The translations under genes and the position numbers were made by a program. DNA of 64,000 nt from Ptiloglossa arizonensis (lineage: Eukaryota > Arthropoda > Insecta > Hymenoptera > Colletidae). A model generated the notes under the pieces. That model was given only the letters and a program-made list of their open reading frames with translations, was not told the origin of the DNA and ran no database searches. The stretch is from positions 372,001 through 436,000 of the forward strand of contig NC_135056.1 in the NCBI RefSeq assembly GCF_051014685.1. The letters run 5' to 3'. This document shows positions 8,925 to 22,399 of this stretch, piece after piece. Numbering within the stretch: position 1 is the stretch's first letter; every line of letters starts with the position of its first letter.

Positions 8925-11900
8925 CGAATAACTAGAACGGCCTAGGGGAAAACTACTCATACCGTTGTAATGGGGCGAGTTTCTACTTTCAGATGCGACA
9001 GAAACTTTGCGGATTGGTCAATCGGTTCGCGAGATATGGCAGTTTTGAGGTAAGAAACGCTTGAGAAACTCCAAATTTTCGCAGTTCTGATGCTCGAATC
9101 GAATAACTAGAACGGCCTAGGGGAAAACTACTAATGCCGTTGTAATCGGGCGAGTTTCTACTTTCAGATGCAAGAGAAATTTTGCGGATTGGTCAATCCG
9201 TTCGCGAGATATGGCAGTTTTGAGGTAAGAAACGCTTGAGAAACTCAAAATTTTCGCAGTTCTGATGCTCGAAACGAATAACTAGAACGGCCTAGGGGAA
9301 AACTGCTCATACTGTTGTAATGGGGCGAGTTTCTACTTTCAGATGCAACAGAAACTTTGCGGATTGGTCAATCCGTTCGCGAGATATGGCAGTTTTGATG
9401 TAAGAAACGCTTGAGAGACTCCAAATTTTCGCAGTTCTGATGCTCGAAACGAATAACTAGAACGGCCTAGGGGAAAACTACTCATACCGTTGTAATAGGG
9501 CGGGTTTCTACTTTCAGATGCGACAGAAACTTTGCGGATTGGTCAATCCGTTCGCGAGATATGGCAGTTTTGAGGTAAGAAACGCTTGAGAAACTCCAAA
9601 TTTTCGCAGTTCTGATGCTCGAATCGAATAACTAGAACGGCCTAGGGGAAAATTACTCATACCGTTGTAATCGGGCGAGTTTCTACTTTCACATGCAAGA
9701 GAAATTTTGCGGATTGGTCAATCCGTTCGCGAGATATGGCAGTTTTGAAGTAAGAAACGCTTGAGAAACTCCAAACTTTCGCAGTTCTGATGCTCGAAAC
9801 GAATAACTAGAACGGCCTAGGGGAAAACTACTCATACCGTTGCAATGGGGCGAGTTCCTACTTTCAGATGCGACAGAAACTTTGCGGATTGGTCAATCCG
9901 TTCGCGAGATGTGGCAGTTTTGAGGTAAGAAACGCTTGAGAAACTCCAAACTTTCGCAGTTCTGATGCTCGAAACGAATAACTAGAACGGCCTAGGGGAA
10001 AACTACTCATACCGTTGCAATGGGGCGAGTTCCTACTTTCAGATGCGACAGAGACTTTGCGGATTGGTCAATCCGTTCGCGAGATGTGGCAGTTTTGAGG
10101 TAAGAAACGCTTGAGAAACTCCAAATTTTCGCAGTTCTGATGCTCGAAACGAATAACTAGAACGGCCTGGGGGAAAACTACTCATACCGTTGTAATGGGG
10201 CGAGTTTCTTCTTTCAGATGCGACAGAAACTTTGCGGATTGGTCAATCCGTTCGCGAGATATGGCAGTTTTGAGGTAAGAAACGCTTGAGAAACTCCAAA
10301 TTTTCGCAGTTCTGATGCTCGAAACGAATAACTAGAACGGCCTAGTGGAAAACTGCTCATACCGTTGTAATGGGGCGAGTTTCTACTTTCAGATGCAACA
10401 GAAACTTTGCGGATTGGTCAATCCGTTCGCGAGATGTGGCAGTTTTGAGGTAAGAAACGCTTGAGAAACTCCAAATGTTCGCAGTTCTGATGCTCGAAAC
10501 GAATAACTAGAACGGCCTGGGGGAAAACTACTCATATCGTTGTAATGGGGCGAGTTTCTACTTTCAGATGCGACAGAAACTTTGCGGATTGGTCAATCCG
10601 TTCGCGAGATGTGGCAGTTTTGAGGTAAGAAACGCTTGATAAACTCAAAATTTTCGCAGTTCTGATGCTCGAAACGAGTAACTAGAACGGCCTAGGCGAA
10701 AACTACTCATACCGTTGTAATCGGGCAAGTTTCTACTTTCAGATGCGAGAGAAATTTTGCGGATTGGTCAATCCGTTCGCGAGGTATGGCAATTTTGAGG
10801 TAAGAAACGCTTGAGAAACTCAAAATTTTCGCAGTTCTGATGCTCGAAACGAATAACTAGAACGGCCTAGGGGAAAACTACTCATACCATTGTAATCGGG
10901 CGAGCTTCTACTTTCAGATGCAACAGAAATTTTGCGGATTGGTCAATCCGTTCGCGAGGTATGGCAGTTTTGAGGTAAGAAACGCTTGAGAAACTCCAAA
11001 TTTTCGCAGTTCTGATGCTCGAATCGAATAACTAGAAGGGCCTAGGGGAAAACTACTCATACCGTTGTAATCGGGCGAGTTTCTACTTTCAGATGCAAGA
11101 GAAATTTTGCGGATTGGTCAATCCGTTCGCGAGATATGGCAGTTTTGAGGTAAGAAACGCTTGAGAAACTCAAAATTTTCGCAGTTCTGATGCTCGAAAC
11201 GAATAACTAGAACGGCCTAGGGGAAAACTACTCATACCGTTGTAATGGGGCGAGTTTCTACTTTCAGATGCGACAGAAACTTTGCGGATTGGTCAATCGG
11301 TTCGCGAGATATGGCAGTTTTGAGGTAAGAAACGCTTGAGAAACTCCAAATTTTCGCAGTTCTGATGCTCGAATCGAATAACTAGAAGGGCCTAGGGGAA
11401 AACTACTCATACCGTTGTAATGGGGCGAGTTTCTACTTTCAGATGCGACAGAAACTTTGCGGATTGGTCAATCCGTTCGCGAGGTATGGCAGTTTTGAGG
11501 TAAGAAACGCTTGAGAAACTCAAAATTTTCGCAGTTCTGATGCTCGAAACGAATAACTAGAACGGCCTAGGGGAAAGCTACTCATACCATTGTAATCGGG
11601 CGAGCTTCTACTTTCAGATGCAACAGAAATTTTGCGGATTGGTCAATCCGTTCGCGAGGTATGGCAGTTTTGAGGTAAGAAGCGCTTGAGAAACTCCAAA
11701 TTTTCGCAGTTCTGATGCTCGAAACGAATAACTAGAACGGCCTAGGGGAAAACTACTCATTCCGTTGCAATGGGGCGAGTTTCTACTTTCAGATGCGACA
11801 GAAACTTTGCGGGTTGGTCAATCCTTTCGCGAGATATGGCAGTTTTGAGGTAAGAAACGCTTGAGAAACTCAAAATTTTCGCAGTTCTGATGCTCGAAAC

Positions 11901-14169
11901 GAATAACTAGAACGGCCTAGGGGAAAACTACTCATACCGTTGTAATGGGGCGAGTTTCTACTTTCAGATGCGACAGAAACTTTGCGGATTGGTCAATCCG
12001 TTCGCGAGATGTGGCAGTTTTGAGGTAAGAAACGCTTGAGAAACTCCAAATTTTCGCAGTTCTGATGCTCGAAACGAATAACTAGAACGGCCTAGGGGAA
12101 AACTACTCATACCGTTGTAATGGGGCGAGTTTCTACTTTCAGATGCAACAGAAACTTTGCGGATTGGTCAATCGGTTCGCGAGATATGGCAGTTTTGAAG
12201 TAAGAAACGCTTGAGAAACACCAAATTTTCGCAGTTCTGATACTCGAAACGAATAACTAGAACGGTCTAGGGGAAAACTACTCATACCGTTGTAATCGGG
12301 CGAGTTTCTACTTTCAGATGCAACAGAAATTTTGCGAATTGGTCAATCCGTTCGCGAGATATGGCAGTTTTGAGGTAAGAAACGCTTGAGAAACTCAAAA
12401 TTTTCGCAGTTCTGATGCTCGAAACGAATAACTAGAATGGCCTAGGGGAAAACTACTCATACCGTTGTAATCGGGCGAGTTTCTACTTTCAGATGCAAGA
12501 GAAATTTTGCGGATTGGTCAATCCGTTCGCCAGATATGGCAGTTTTGAGGTTAGAAACGCTTGAGAAACTCAAAATTTTCGCAGTTCTGATGCTCGAAAC
12601 GAATAACTAGAACGGCTTAAGGGAAAACTACTCATACCATTGTAATCGGGCGAGCTTTTTCTTTCAGACGCAACAGAAATTTTGCGGATTGGTCAATCCG
12701 TTCGCGAGATATGGCAGTTTTGAGGTAAGAAACGCTTGAGAAACTCCAAATTTTCGCAGTTCTGATGCTCGAAACGAATAACTAGAACGGCCTAGGGGAA
12801 AACTACTCATACCGTTGTAATGGGGCGAGTTTCTACTTTCAGATGCAACAGAAACTTTGCGGATTGGTCAATCGGTTCGCGAGATATGGCAGTTTTGATG
12901 TAAGAAACGCTTGAGAAACTCCAAATTTTCGCAGTTCTGATGCTCGAAACGAATAACAAGAACGGCCTAGGGGAAAACTACTCATACCGTTGTAATGGGG
13001 CGAGTTTCTACTTTCAGATGCGACAGAAACTTTGCTTATTGGTCAATCCGTTCGCGAGATATGGCAGTTTTGAGGTAAGAAACGCTTGAGAAACTCAAAA
13101 TTTTCGCAGCTCTGATGCTCGAAACGAATAACTAGAACGGCCTAAGGGAAAACTACTCATACCATTGTAATCGGGCGAGTTTCTACTTTCAGATGCAACA
13201 GAAACTTTGCGGATTGGTCAATCCGTTCGCGAGATATGGCAGTTTTGAGGTAAGAAACGCTTGAGAAACTCCAAATTTTCGCAGTTCTGATGCTCGAATC
13301 GAATAACTAGAACGGCCTAGGGGAAAACTACTGATACCATTGTAATCGGGCAAGTTTCTACTTTCAGATGCGAGAGAAATTTTGCGGATTGGTCAATCCG
13401 TTCGCGAGATATGGCAGTTTTGAGGTAAGAAACGCTTGAGAAACTCCAAATTTTCGCAGTTCTGATGCTCGAAACGAATAACTAGAACGGCCTAGGGGAA
13501 AACTACTCATACCGTTGTAATGGGGCGAGTTTCTACTTTCAGATGCAACAGAAACTTTGCGGATTGGTCAATCGGTTCGCGAGATATGGCAGTTTTGATG
13601 TAAGAAACGCTTGAGAAACTCCAAATTTTCGCAGTTCTGATACTCGAAAGGAATAACTAGAACGGTCTAGGGGAAAACTACTCATACCGTTGTAATCGGG
13701 CGAGTTTCTACTTTCAGATGCAACAGAAATTTTGCGAATTGGTCAATCCGTTCGCGAGATATGGCAGTTTTGAGGTAAGAAACGCTTGAGAAACTCAAAA
13801 TTTTCGCAGTTCTGATGCTCGAAACGAATAACTAGAATGGCCTAGGGGAAAACTACTCATACCTTTGTAATGGGGCGAGTTTCTACTTTCAGATGCAACA
13901 GAAACTTTGCGGATTGGTCAATCGGTTCGCGAGATATGGCAGTTTTGAGGTAAGAAACGCTTGAGAAACTCCAAATTTTCGCAGTTCTGATGCTCGAAAC
14001 GAATAACTAGAACGGCCTAGGGGAAAACTACTCATACCGTTGTAATGGGGCGAGTTTCTACTTTCAGATGCGGCTGAAACTTTGCTTATTGGTCAATCCG
14101 TTCGCGAGATATGGCAGTTTTGAGGTAAGAAACGCTTGAGAAACTCAAAATCTTCGCAGTTCTGATGCT

Positions 14170-14343
14170 CGAAACGAATAACAAGAACGGCCTAAGGGAA
14201 AACTACTCAACCATTGTAATCGGGCGAGCTTCTACTTTCAGATGCGAGAGAATTTTTGCGGATTGGTCAATCCGTTCGCGAGATATGGCAGTTTTGAGGT
14301 AAGAAACGCTTGAGAAACTCCAAATTTTCGCAGTTCTGATGCT
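14170..14343 (+). repeat. 174-bp monomer with a deletion in CATACC
   Basis: Reads CTACTCAACCATTG near 14,208 where the family has CTCATACCATTG, a one-base loss that brings the cumulative phase shift to -2. The preceding monomer also has private changes (GCGGCTGAAAC, TTTGCTTATTGG). Monomer boundaries are approximate to one or two bases. Confidence 0.75.
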
Positions 14344-16623
14344 CGAAACGAATAACTAGAACGGCCTAGGGGAAAACTATTCATACCGTTGTAATGGGGC
14401 GAGTTTCTACTTTCAGATGCAACAGAAACTTTGCGGATTGGTCAATCCGTTCGCGAGATATGGCAGTTTTGAGGTAAGAAACGCTTGAGAAACTCCAAAT
14501 TTTCGCAGTTCTGATGCTCGAAACGAATAACTAGAACGGCCTAGGGGAAAACTACTCATACCGTTGTAATGGGGCGAGTTTCTACTTTCAGATGCAACAG
14601 TAACTTTGCGGATTGGTCAATCGGTTCGCGAGATATGGCAGTTTTGAGGTAAGAAACGCTTGAGAAACTCCAAATTTTCGCAGTTCTGATACTCGAAACG
14701 AATAACTAGAACGGTCTAGGGGAAAACTACTCATACCGTTGTAATCGGGCAAGTTTCTACTTTCAGATGCGAGAGAAATTTTGCGGATTGGTCAATCCGT
14801 TCGCGAAGTATGGCAGTTTTGAGGTAAGAAACGCTTGAGAAACTCAAAATTTTCGCAGCTCTGATGCTCGAAACGAATAACTAGAACGGCCTAGGGGAAA
14901 ACTACTCATACCGTTGTAATCGGGCGAGTCTCTACTTTCAGATGCAACAGAAATTTTGCGGATTGGTCAATCCGTTCGCGAGATATGGCAGTTTTGAGGT
15001 AAGAAACGCTTGAGAAACTCCAAACTTTCGCAGTTCTGATGCTCGAAACGAATAACTAGAACGGCCTAGGGGAAAACTACTCATACCGTTGCAATGGGGC
15101 GAGTTTCTACTTTCAGATGCAAGAGAAATTTTGCGGATTGGTCAATCCGTTCGCGAGATATGGCAGTATTGATGTAAGGAACGCTTGAGAAACTCAAAAT
15201 TTTCGCAGTTCTGATGCTCGAAACGAATAACTAGAACGGCCTAGGGGAAAACTGCTCATACCGTTGTAATGGGGCGAGTTTCTACTTTCAGATGCAACAG
15301 AAACTTTGCCGATTGGTCAATCTGTTCGCGAGATATGGCAGTTTTGAGGTAAGAAACGCTTGAGAGACTCCAAATTTTCGCAGTTCTGATGCTCGAAACG
15401 AATAACTAGAACGGCCTAGGGGAAAACTACTCATACCGTTGTAATGGGGCGGGTTTCTACTTTCAGATGCGACAGAAACTTTGCGGATTGGTCAATCCGT
15501 TCGCGAGATATGGCAGTTTTGAGGTAAGAAACGCTTGAGAAACTCCAAATTTTCGCAGTTCTGATGCTCGAAACGAATAACTAGAACGGTCTAGGGGAAA
15601 ACTACTCATACCGTTGTAATCGGGCAAGTTTCTACTTTCAGATGCGAGAGAAATTTTGCGGATTGGTCAATCCGTTCGCGAAGTATGGCAGTTTTGAGGT
15701 AAGAAACGCTTGAGAAACTCAAAATTTTCGCAGTTCTGATGCTCGAAACGAATAACTAGAACGGCCTAGGGGAAAACTACTCATACCGTTGTAATGGGGC
15801 GAGTTTCTACTTTCAGATGCGACTGAAACTTTGCGGATTGGTCAATCCGTTCGCGAGATATGGCAGTTTTGAGGTAAGAAACGCTTGAGAAACTCCAAAT
15901 TTTCGCAGTTCTGATGCTCGAAACGAATAACTAGAACGGCCTAGGGGAAAACTACTCATACCGTTGTAATGGGGCGAGTTTCTACTTTCAGATGCGACAG
16001 AAACTTTGCGGATTAGTCAATCCGTTCGCGAGATGTGGCAGTTTTGAGGTAAGAAACGCTTGAGAAACTCAAAATTTTCGCAGTTCTGATGCTCGAAACG
16101 AATAACTAGAACGGCCTAGGGGAAAACTACTCATACCGTTGTAATGGGGCGACTTTCTACTTTCAGATGCAACAGAAACTTTGCCGATTGGTCAATCTGT
16201 TCGCGAGATATGGCAGTTTTGAGGTAAGAAACGCTTGAGAGACTCCAAATTTTCGCAGTTCTGATGCTCGAAACGAATAACTAGAACGGCCTAGGGGAAA
16301 ACTACTCATACCGTTGTAATGGGGCGGGTTTCTACTTTCAGATGCGACAGAAACTTTGCGGATTGGTCAATCCGTTCGCGAGATATGGCAGTTTTGAGGT
16401 AAGAAACGCTTGAGAAACTCCAAATTTTCGCAGTTCTGATGCTCGAAACGAATAACTAGAACGGCCTAGGGGAAAACTACTCATACCGTTGTAATGGGGC
16501 GAGTTTCTACTTTCAGATGCGACTGAAACTTTGCGGATTAGTCAATCCGTTCGCGAGATGTGGCAGTTTTGAGGTAAGAAACGCTTGAGAAACTCAAAAT
16601 TTTCGCAGTTCTGATGCTCGAAA

Positions 16624-17110
16624 CGAATAACTAGAATGGCCTAGGGGAAAACTACTCATACCGTTGTAATCGGGCGAGTTTCTACTTTCAGATGCAAGAG
16701 AAATTTTGCGGATTGGTCAATCCGTTCGCCAGATATGGCAGTTTTGAGGTTAGAAACGCTTGAGAAACTCAAAATTTTCGCAGTTCTGATGCTCGAAACG
16801 AATAACTAGAACGGCCTAGGGGAAAACTGCTCATACCGTTGTAATGGGGCGAGTTTCTACTTTCAGATGCAACAGAAACTTTGCCGATTGGTCAATCTGT
16901 TCGCGAGATATGGCAGTTTTGAGGTAAGAAACGCTTGAGAGACTCCAAATTTTCGCAGTTCTGATGCTCGAAACGAATAACTAGAACGACCTAGGGGAAA
17001 ACTACTCATACCGTTGTAATGGGGCGAGTTTCTACTTTCAGATGCGACAGAAACTTTGCGGATTGGTCAATCCGTTCGCGAGATATGGCAGTTTTGAGGT
17101 AAGAAACGCT
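16624..17110 (+). repeat. Short duplicated segment (offset 3,500 bp)
   Basis: The series AATGGCC head with TTCGCCAG and GAGGTTAG, then ACTGCTC with TTGCCGATTGG/AATCTG, then AACGACC, is repeated at about 20,124-20,610. The CTAGAATGGC markers lie at 16,631 and 20,131, exactly 20 monomers apart. Identity stops where GAGATACTCC (17,110s) faces GAGAAACTCC. Confidence 0.75.
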
Positions 17111-18365
17111 TGAGATACTCCAAATTTTCGCAGTTCTGATGCTCGAAACGAATAACTAGGACGGCCTAGGGGAAAACTACTCATACCGTTGTAATGGGGC
17201 GAGTTTCTACTTTCAGATGCGACAGAAACTTTGCGGATTGGTCAATCCGTTCGCGAGATATGGCAGTTTAGAGGTAAGAAACGCTTGAGAAACTCCAAAT
17301 TTTCGCAGTTCTGATGCTCGAATCGAATAACTAGAACGGCCTAGGGGAAAACTACTCATACCGTTGTAATCGGGCAAGTTTCTACTTTCAGATGCGAGAG
17401 AAATTTTGCGGATTGGTCAATCCGTTCGCGAGGTATGGCAGTTTTGAGGTAAGAAACGCTTGAGGAACTCAAAATTTTCGCAGTTCTGATGCTCGAAACG
17501 AATAACTAGAACGGCCTAGGGGAAAACTACTCATACCATTGTAATCGGGCGAGCTTCTACTTTCAGATGCAACAGAGATTTTGCGGATTGGTAAATCCGA
17601 TCGCGAGATATGGCAGTTTTGAGGTAAGAAACGCTTGAGAAACTCCAAATTTTCGCAGTTCTGATGCTCGAATCGAATAACTAGAACGGTCTAGGGGAAA
17701 ACTACTCATACCGTTGTAATCGGGCGAGTTTCTACTTTCAGATGCAAGAGAAATTTTGCGGATTGGTCAATCCGTTCGCGAGATATGGCAGTTTTGAGGT
17801 AAGAAACGCTTGAGAAACTCAAAATTTTCGCAGTTCTGATGCTCGAAACGAATAACTAGAACGGCCTAGGGGAAAACTACTCATACCGTTGTAATGGGGC
17901 GAGTTTCTACTTTCAGATGCGACTGAAACTTTGCGGATTGGTCAATCCGTTCGCGAGATATGGCAGTTTTGAGGTAAGAAACGCTTGAGAAACTCCAAAT
18001 TTTCGCAGTTCTGATGCTCGAAACGAATTACTAGAACGGCCTAGGGGAAAACTACTCATACCGTTGTAATGGGGCGAGTTTCTACTTTCAGATGCAACAG
18101 AAACTTTGCGGATTGGTCAATCGGTTCGCGAGATATGGCAGTTTTGAGGTAAGAAACGCTTGAGAAACTCCAAAGTTTCGCAGTTCTGATGCTCGAATCG
18201 AATAACTAGAACGGCCTAGGGGAAAACTACTCATACCGTTGTAATCGGGCGAGTTTCTACTTTCAGATGCAAGAGAAATTTTGCGGATTGGTCAATCCGT
18301 TCGCGAGATATGGCAGTTTTGAGGTAAGAAACGCTTGAGAAACTTAAAATTTTCGCAGTTCTGAT

Positions 18366-19250
18366 GCTCGAAACGAATAACTAGAACGGCCTAGGGGAAA
18401 ACTGCTCATACCCTTGTAATGGGGCGAGTTTCTACTTTCAGATGCAACAGAAACTTTGCGGATTGGTCAATCCGTTCGCGAGATATGGCAGTTTTGAGGT
18501 AAGAAACGCTTGAGAGACTCCAAATTTTCGCAGTTCTGATGCTCGAATCGAATAACTAGAACGGCCTAGGGGAAAACTACTCATACCGTTGTAATGGGGC
18601 GAGTTTCTACTTTCAGATGCGACAGAAACTTTGCGGATTGGTCAATCCGTTCGCGAGATGTGGCAGTTTTGAGGTAAGAAACGCTTGAGAAACTCAAAAT
18701 TTTCGCAGTTCTGATGCTCGAAACGAATAACTAGAACGGCCTAGGGGAAAACTACTCATACCGTTGTAATGGGGCGAGTTTCTACTTTCAGATGCAACAG
18801 AAACTTTGCGGATTGGTCAATCCGTTCGCGAGATATGGCAGTTTTGAGGTAAGAAACGCTTGAGAGACTCCAAATTTTCGCAGTTCTGATGCTCGAAACG
18901 AATAACTAGAACGGCCTAGGGGAAAACTACTCATACCGTTGTAATGGGGCGAGTTTCTACTTTCAGATGCGACAGAAACTTTGCGGATTGGTCAATCCGT
19001 TCGCGAGATGTGGCAGTTTTGAGGTAAGAAACGCTTGAGAAACTCAAAATTTTCGCAGTTCTGATGCTCGAAACGAATAACTAGAACGGCCTAGGGGAAA
19101 ACTACTCATACCGTTGTAATGGGGCGAGTTTCTACTTTCAGATGCGACAGAAACTTTGCGGGTTGGTCAATCCGTTCGCGAGATGTGGCAGTTTTGAGGT
19201 AAGAAACGCTTGAGAAACTCAAAATTTTCGCAGTTCTGATGCTCGAAACG
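18366..19250 (+). repeat. Five-monomer duplicated segment (offset 2,275 bp)
   Basis: Five monomers including ACTGCTC/GAGAGACTCC, A-type GATGTGG copies and a GCGGGTTGG variant reappear at about 20,641-21,525, 13 monomers downstream. Differences seen include CCCTTG versus CCGTTG, and GTAATGGGG versus GTAACGGGG. Confidence 0.75.
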
Positions 19251-21523
19251 AATAACTAGAACGGCCTAGGGGAAAACTACTCATACCGTTGTAATGGGGC
19301 GAGTTTCTACTTTCAGATGCAACAGAAACTTTGCGGATTGGTCAATCGGTTCGCGAGATATGGCAGTTTTGAGGTAAGAAACGCTTGAGAAACTCCAAAG
19401 TTTCGCAGTTCTGATGCTCGAATCGAATAACTAGAACGGCCTAGGGGAAAACTACGCATACCGTTGTAATCGGGCGGGTTTCTACTTTCAGATGCAAGAG
19501 AAATTTTGCGGATTGGTCAATCCGTTCGCGAGATATGGCAGTTTTGAGGTAAGAAACGCTTGAGAAACTCAAAATTTTCGCAGTTCTGATGCTCGAAACG
19601 AATAACTAGAACGGCCTAGGGGAAAACTGCTCATACCGTTGTAATGGGGCGAGTTTCTACTTTCAGATGCAACAGAAACTTTGCGGATTGGTCAATCCTT
19701 TCGCGAGATATGGCAGTTTTGAGGTAAGAAACGCTTGAGAGACTCCAAATTTTCGCAGTTCTGATGCTCGAAACGAATAACTAGAACGGCCTAGGGGAAA
19801 ACTGCTCATACCGTTGTAATGGGGCGAGTTTCTACTTTCAGATGCAACAGAAACTTTGCGGATTGGTCAATCGGTTCGCGAGATATGGCAGTTTTGAGGT
19901 AAGAAACGCTTGAGAAACTCCAAATTTTCGCAGTTCTGATACTCGAAACGAATAACTAGAACGGTCTAGGGGAAAACTACGCATACCGTTGTAATCGGGC
20001 GGGTTTCTACTTTCAGATGCAACAGAAATTTTGGGAATTGGTCAATCCGTTCGCGAGATATGGCAGTTTTGAGGTAAGAAACGCTTGAGAAACTCAAAAT
20101 TTTCGCAGTTCTGATGCTCGAAACGAATAACTAGAATGGCCTAGGGGAAAACTACTCATACCGTTGTAATCGGGCGAGTTTCTACTTTCAGATGCAAGAG
20201 AAATTTTGCGGATTGGTCAATCCGTTCGTCAGATATGGCAGTTTTGAGGTTAGAAACGCTTGAGAAACTCAAAATTTTCGCAGTTCTGATGCTCGAAACG
20301 AATAACTAGAACGGCCTAGGGGAAAACTGCTCATACCGTTGTAATGGGGCGAGTTTCTACTTTCAGATGCAACAGAAACTTTGCCGATTGGTCAATCTGT
20401 TCGCGAGATATGGCAGTTTTGAGGTAAGAAACGCTTGAGAGACTCCAAATTTTCGCAGTTCTGATGCTCGAAACGAATAACTAGAACGACCTAGGGGAAA
20501 ACTACTCATACCGTTGTAATGGGGCGAGTTTCTACTTTCAGATGCGACAGAAACTTTGCGGATTGGTCAATCCGTTCGCGAGATATGGCAGTTTTGAGGT
20601 AAGAAACGCTTGAGAAACTCCAAATTTTCGCAGTTCTGATGCTCGAAACGAATAACTAGAACGGCCTAGGGGAAAACTGCTCATACCGTTGTAATGGGGC
20701 GAGTTTCTACTTTCAGATGCAACAGAAACTTTGCGGATTGGTCAATCCGTTCGCGAGATATGGCAGTTTTGAGGTAAGAAACGCTTGAGAGACTCCAAAT
20801 TTTCGCAGTTCTGATGCTCGAATCGAATAACTAGAACGGCCTAGGGGAAAACTACTCATACCGTTGTAATGGGGCGAGTTTCTACTTTCAGATGCGACAG
20901 AAACTTTGCGGATTGGTCAATCCGTTCGCGAGATGTGGCAGTTTTGAGGTAAGAAACGCTTGAGAAACTCAAAATTTTCGCAGTTCTGATGCTCGAAACG
21001 AATAACTAGAACGGCCTAGGGGATAACTACTCATACCGTTGTAATGGGGCGAGTTTCTACTTTCAGATGCAACAGAAACTTTGCGGATTGGTCAATCCGT
21101 TCGCGAGATATGGCAGTTTTGAGGTAAGAAACGCTTGAGAGACTCCAAATTTTCGCAGTTCTGATGCTCGAAACGAATAACTAGAACGGCCTAGGGGAAA
21201 ACTACTCATACCGTTGTAATGGGGCGAGTTTCTACTTTCAGATGCGACAGAAACTTTGCGGATTGGTCAATCCGTTCGCGAGATGTGGCAGTTTTGAGGT
21301 AAGAAACGCTTGAGAAACTCAAAATTTTCGCAGTTCTGATGCTCGAAACGAATAACTAGAACGGCCTAGGGGAAAACTACTCATACCGTTGTAACGGGGC
21401 GAGTTTCTACTTTCAGATGCGACAGAAACTTTGCGGGTTGGTCAATCCGTTCGCGAGATGTGGCAGTTTTGAGGTAAGAAACGCTTGAGAAACTCAAAAT
21501 TTTCGCAGTTCTGATGCTCGAAA

Positions 21524-21698
21524 CGAATAACTAGAACGGCCTAGGGGAAAACTGCTCATACCGTTGTAATGGGGCGAGTTTCTACTTTCAGATGCAACAG
21601 AAACTTTGCCGATTGGTCAATCTGTTCGCGAGATATGGCAGTTTTGAGGTAAGAAACGCTTGAGAGACTCCAAATTTTCGCAGTTCTGATACTCGAAT
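21524..21698 (+). repeat. Reference monomer, type L
   Basis: Has ACTGCTCATA (G at 31), GCAACAGAAACTTTGCCGATTGG, AATCTGTTCG, GAGAGACTCC and TGATACTCG. Changes at positions 87 and 100 weaken the internal dyad. This copy heads the unit repeated at 25,726 and 31,154. Confidence 0.8.
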
Positions 21699-21873
21699 CG
21701 AATAACTAGAACGGCCTAGGGGAAAACTACTCATACCGTTGTAATCGGGCAAGTTTCTACTTTCAGATGCGAGAGAAATTTTGCGGATTGGTCAATCCGT
21801 TCGCGAGGTATGGCAGTTTGGAGGTAAGAAACGCTTGAGGAACTCAAAATTTTCGCAGTTCTGATGCTCGAAA

Positions 21874-22048
21874 CGAATAACTAGACCGGCCTAGGGGAAA
21901 AGTACTCATACCATTGTAATCGGTCGAGCTTCTACTTTCAGATGCAACAGAGATTTTGCGGATTGGTCAATCCGATCGCGAGATATGGCAGTTTTGAGGT
22001 AAGAAACGCTTGAGAAACTCCAAATTTTCGCAGTTCTGATGCTCGAAT
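21874..22048 (+). repeat. Reference monomer, type J (ACCGG marker)
   Basis: Carries CTAGACCGG (C at 13), AAAAGTACTC (G at 29), CCATTGTAATCGGTCGAGC, GCAACAGAGATTTTG and CCGATCGCG. Thirteen copies were found, all between 21.8 and 35.9 kb. It is preceded each time by a B-type monomer with CAGTTTGGAGG and GAGGAACTC, so J travels as part of a block. Confidence 0.88.
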
Positions 22049-22223
22049 CGAATAACTAGAACGGCCTAGGGGAAAACTACTCATACCGTTGTAATCGGGC
22101 GAGTTTCTACTTTCAGATGCAAGAGAAATTTTGCGGATTGGTCAATCCGTTCGCGAGATATGGCAGTTTTGAGGTAAGAAGCGCTTGAGAAACTCAAAAT
22201 TTTCGCAGTTCTGATGCTCGAAA

Positions 22224-22399
22224 CGAATAACTAGAACGGCCTAAGGGGAAAACTACTCATACCGTTGTAATGGGGCGAGTTTGTACTTTCAGATGCGACT
22301 GAAACTTTGCGGATTGGTCAATCCGTTCGCGAGATATGGCAGTTTTGAGGTAAGAAACGCTTGAGAAACTCCAAATTTTCGCAGTTCTGATGCTCGAAA
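22224..22399 (+). repeat. Reference monomer, type K (176 bp)
   Basis: Reads CCTAAGGGG instead of CCTAGGGG, one extra A after position 20, together with GAGTTTGTAC and GCGACTGAAAC. Nine copies lie near 22,243, 23,119, 26,445, 27,321, 28,546, 31,873, 32,748 (as CCCAAGGGG), 33,973 and 35,200. They account for +9 of the phase shift and for the 876- and 1,226-bp J spacings. Elsewhere the GCGACTG form keeps the normal 175-bp length (for example 37.7 and 40.5 kb), so the insertion arose on that background. Confidence 0.88.

Larger units (their letters stand above)
8925..21523 (+). repeat. Block II: mixed, less ordered monomers
   Basis: About 72 monomers of many mixed types: ACTGCTCATA heads, GGTCTAGG, AATGGCC, GAGAGACTCC tails and GCGGGTTGG variants. 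Singletons are more frequent here than in blocks I, III or V. Only short duplications are seen. TTTGCTTATTGG at 13,031 and 14,081 is 1,050 bp apart. TACTCGAAA monomers at 12,241 and 13,641 are 1,400 bp apart. TTGCCGATTGG with AATCTG at 15,308 and 16,183 is 875 bp apart. No gene or non-satellite insert lies in the stretch. The higher diversity suggests older or less recently homogenised DNA. Confidence 0.75.

Noticed and set aside
9101..21500. Degenerate transposable element within the mixed block
   Set aside because: Monomer phase is unbroken through the block apart from one single-base deletion near 14,208, so there is no room for an insert.
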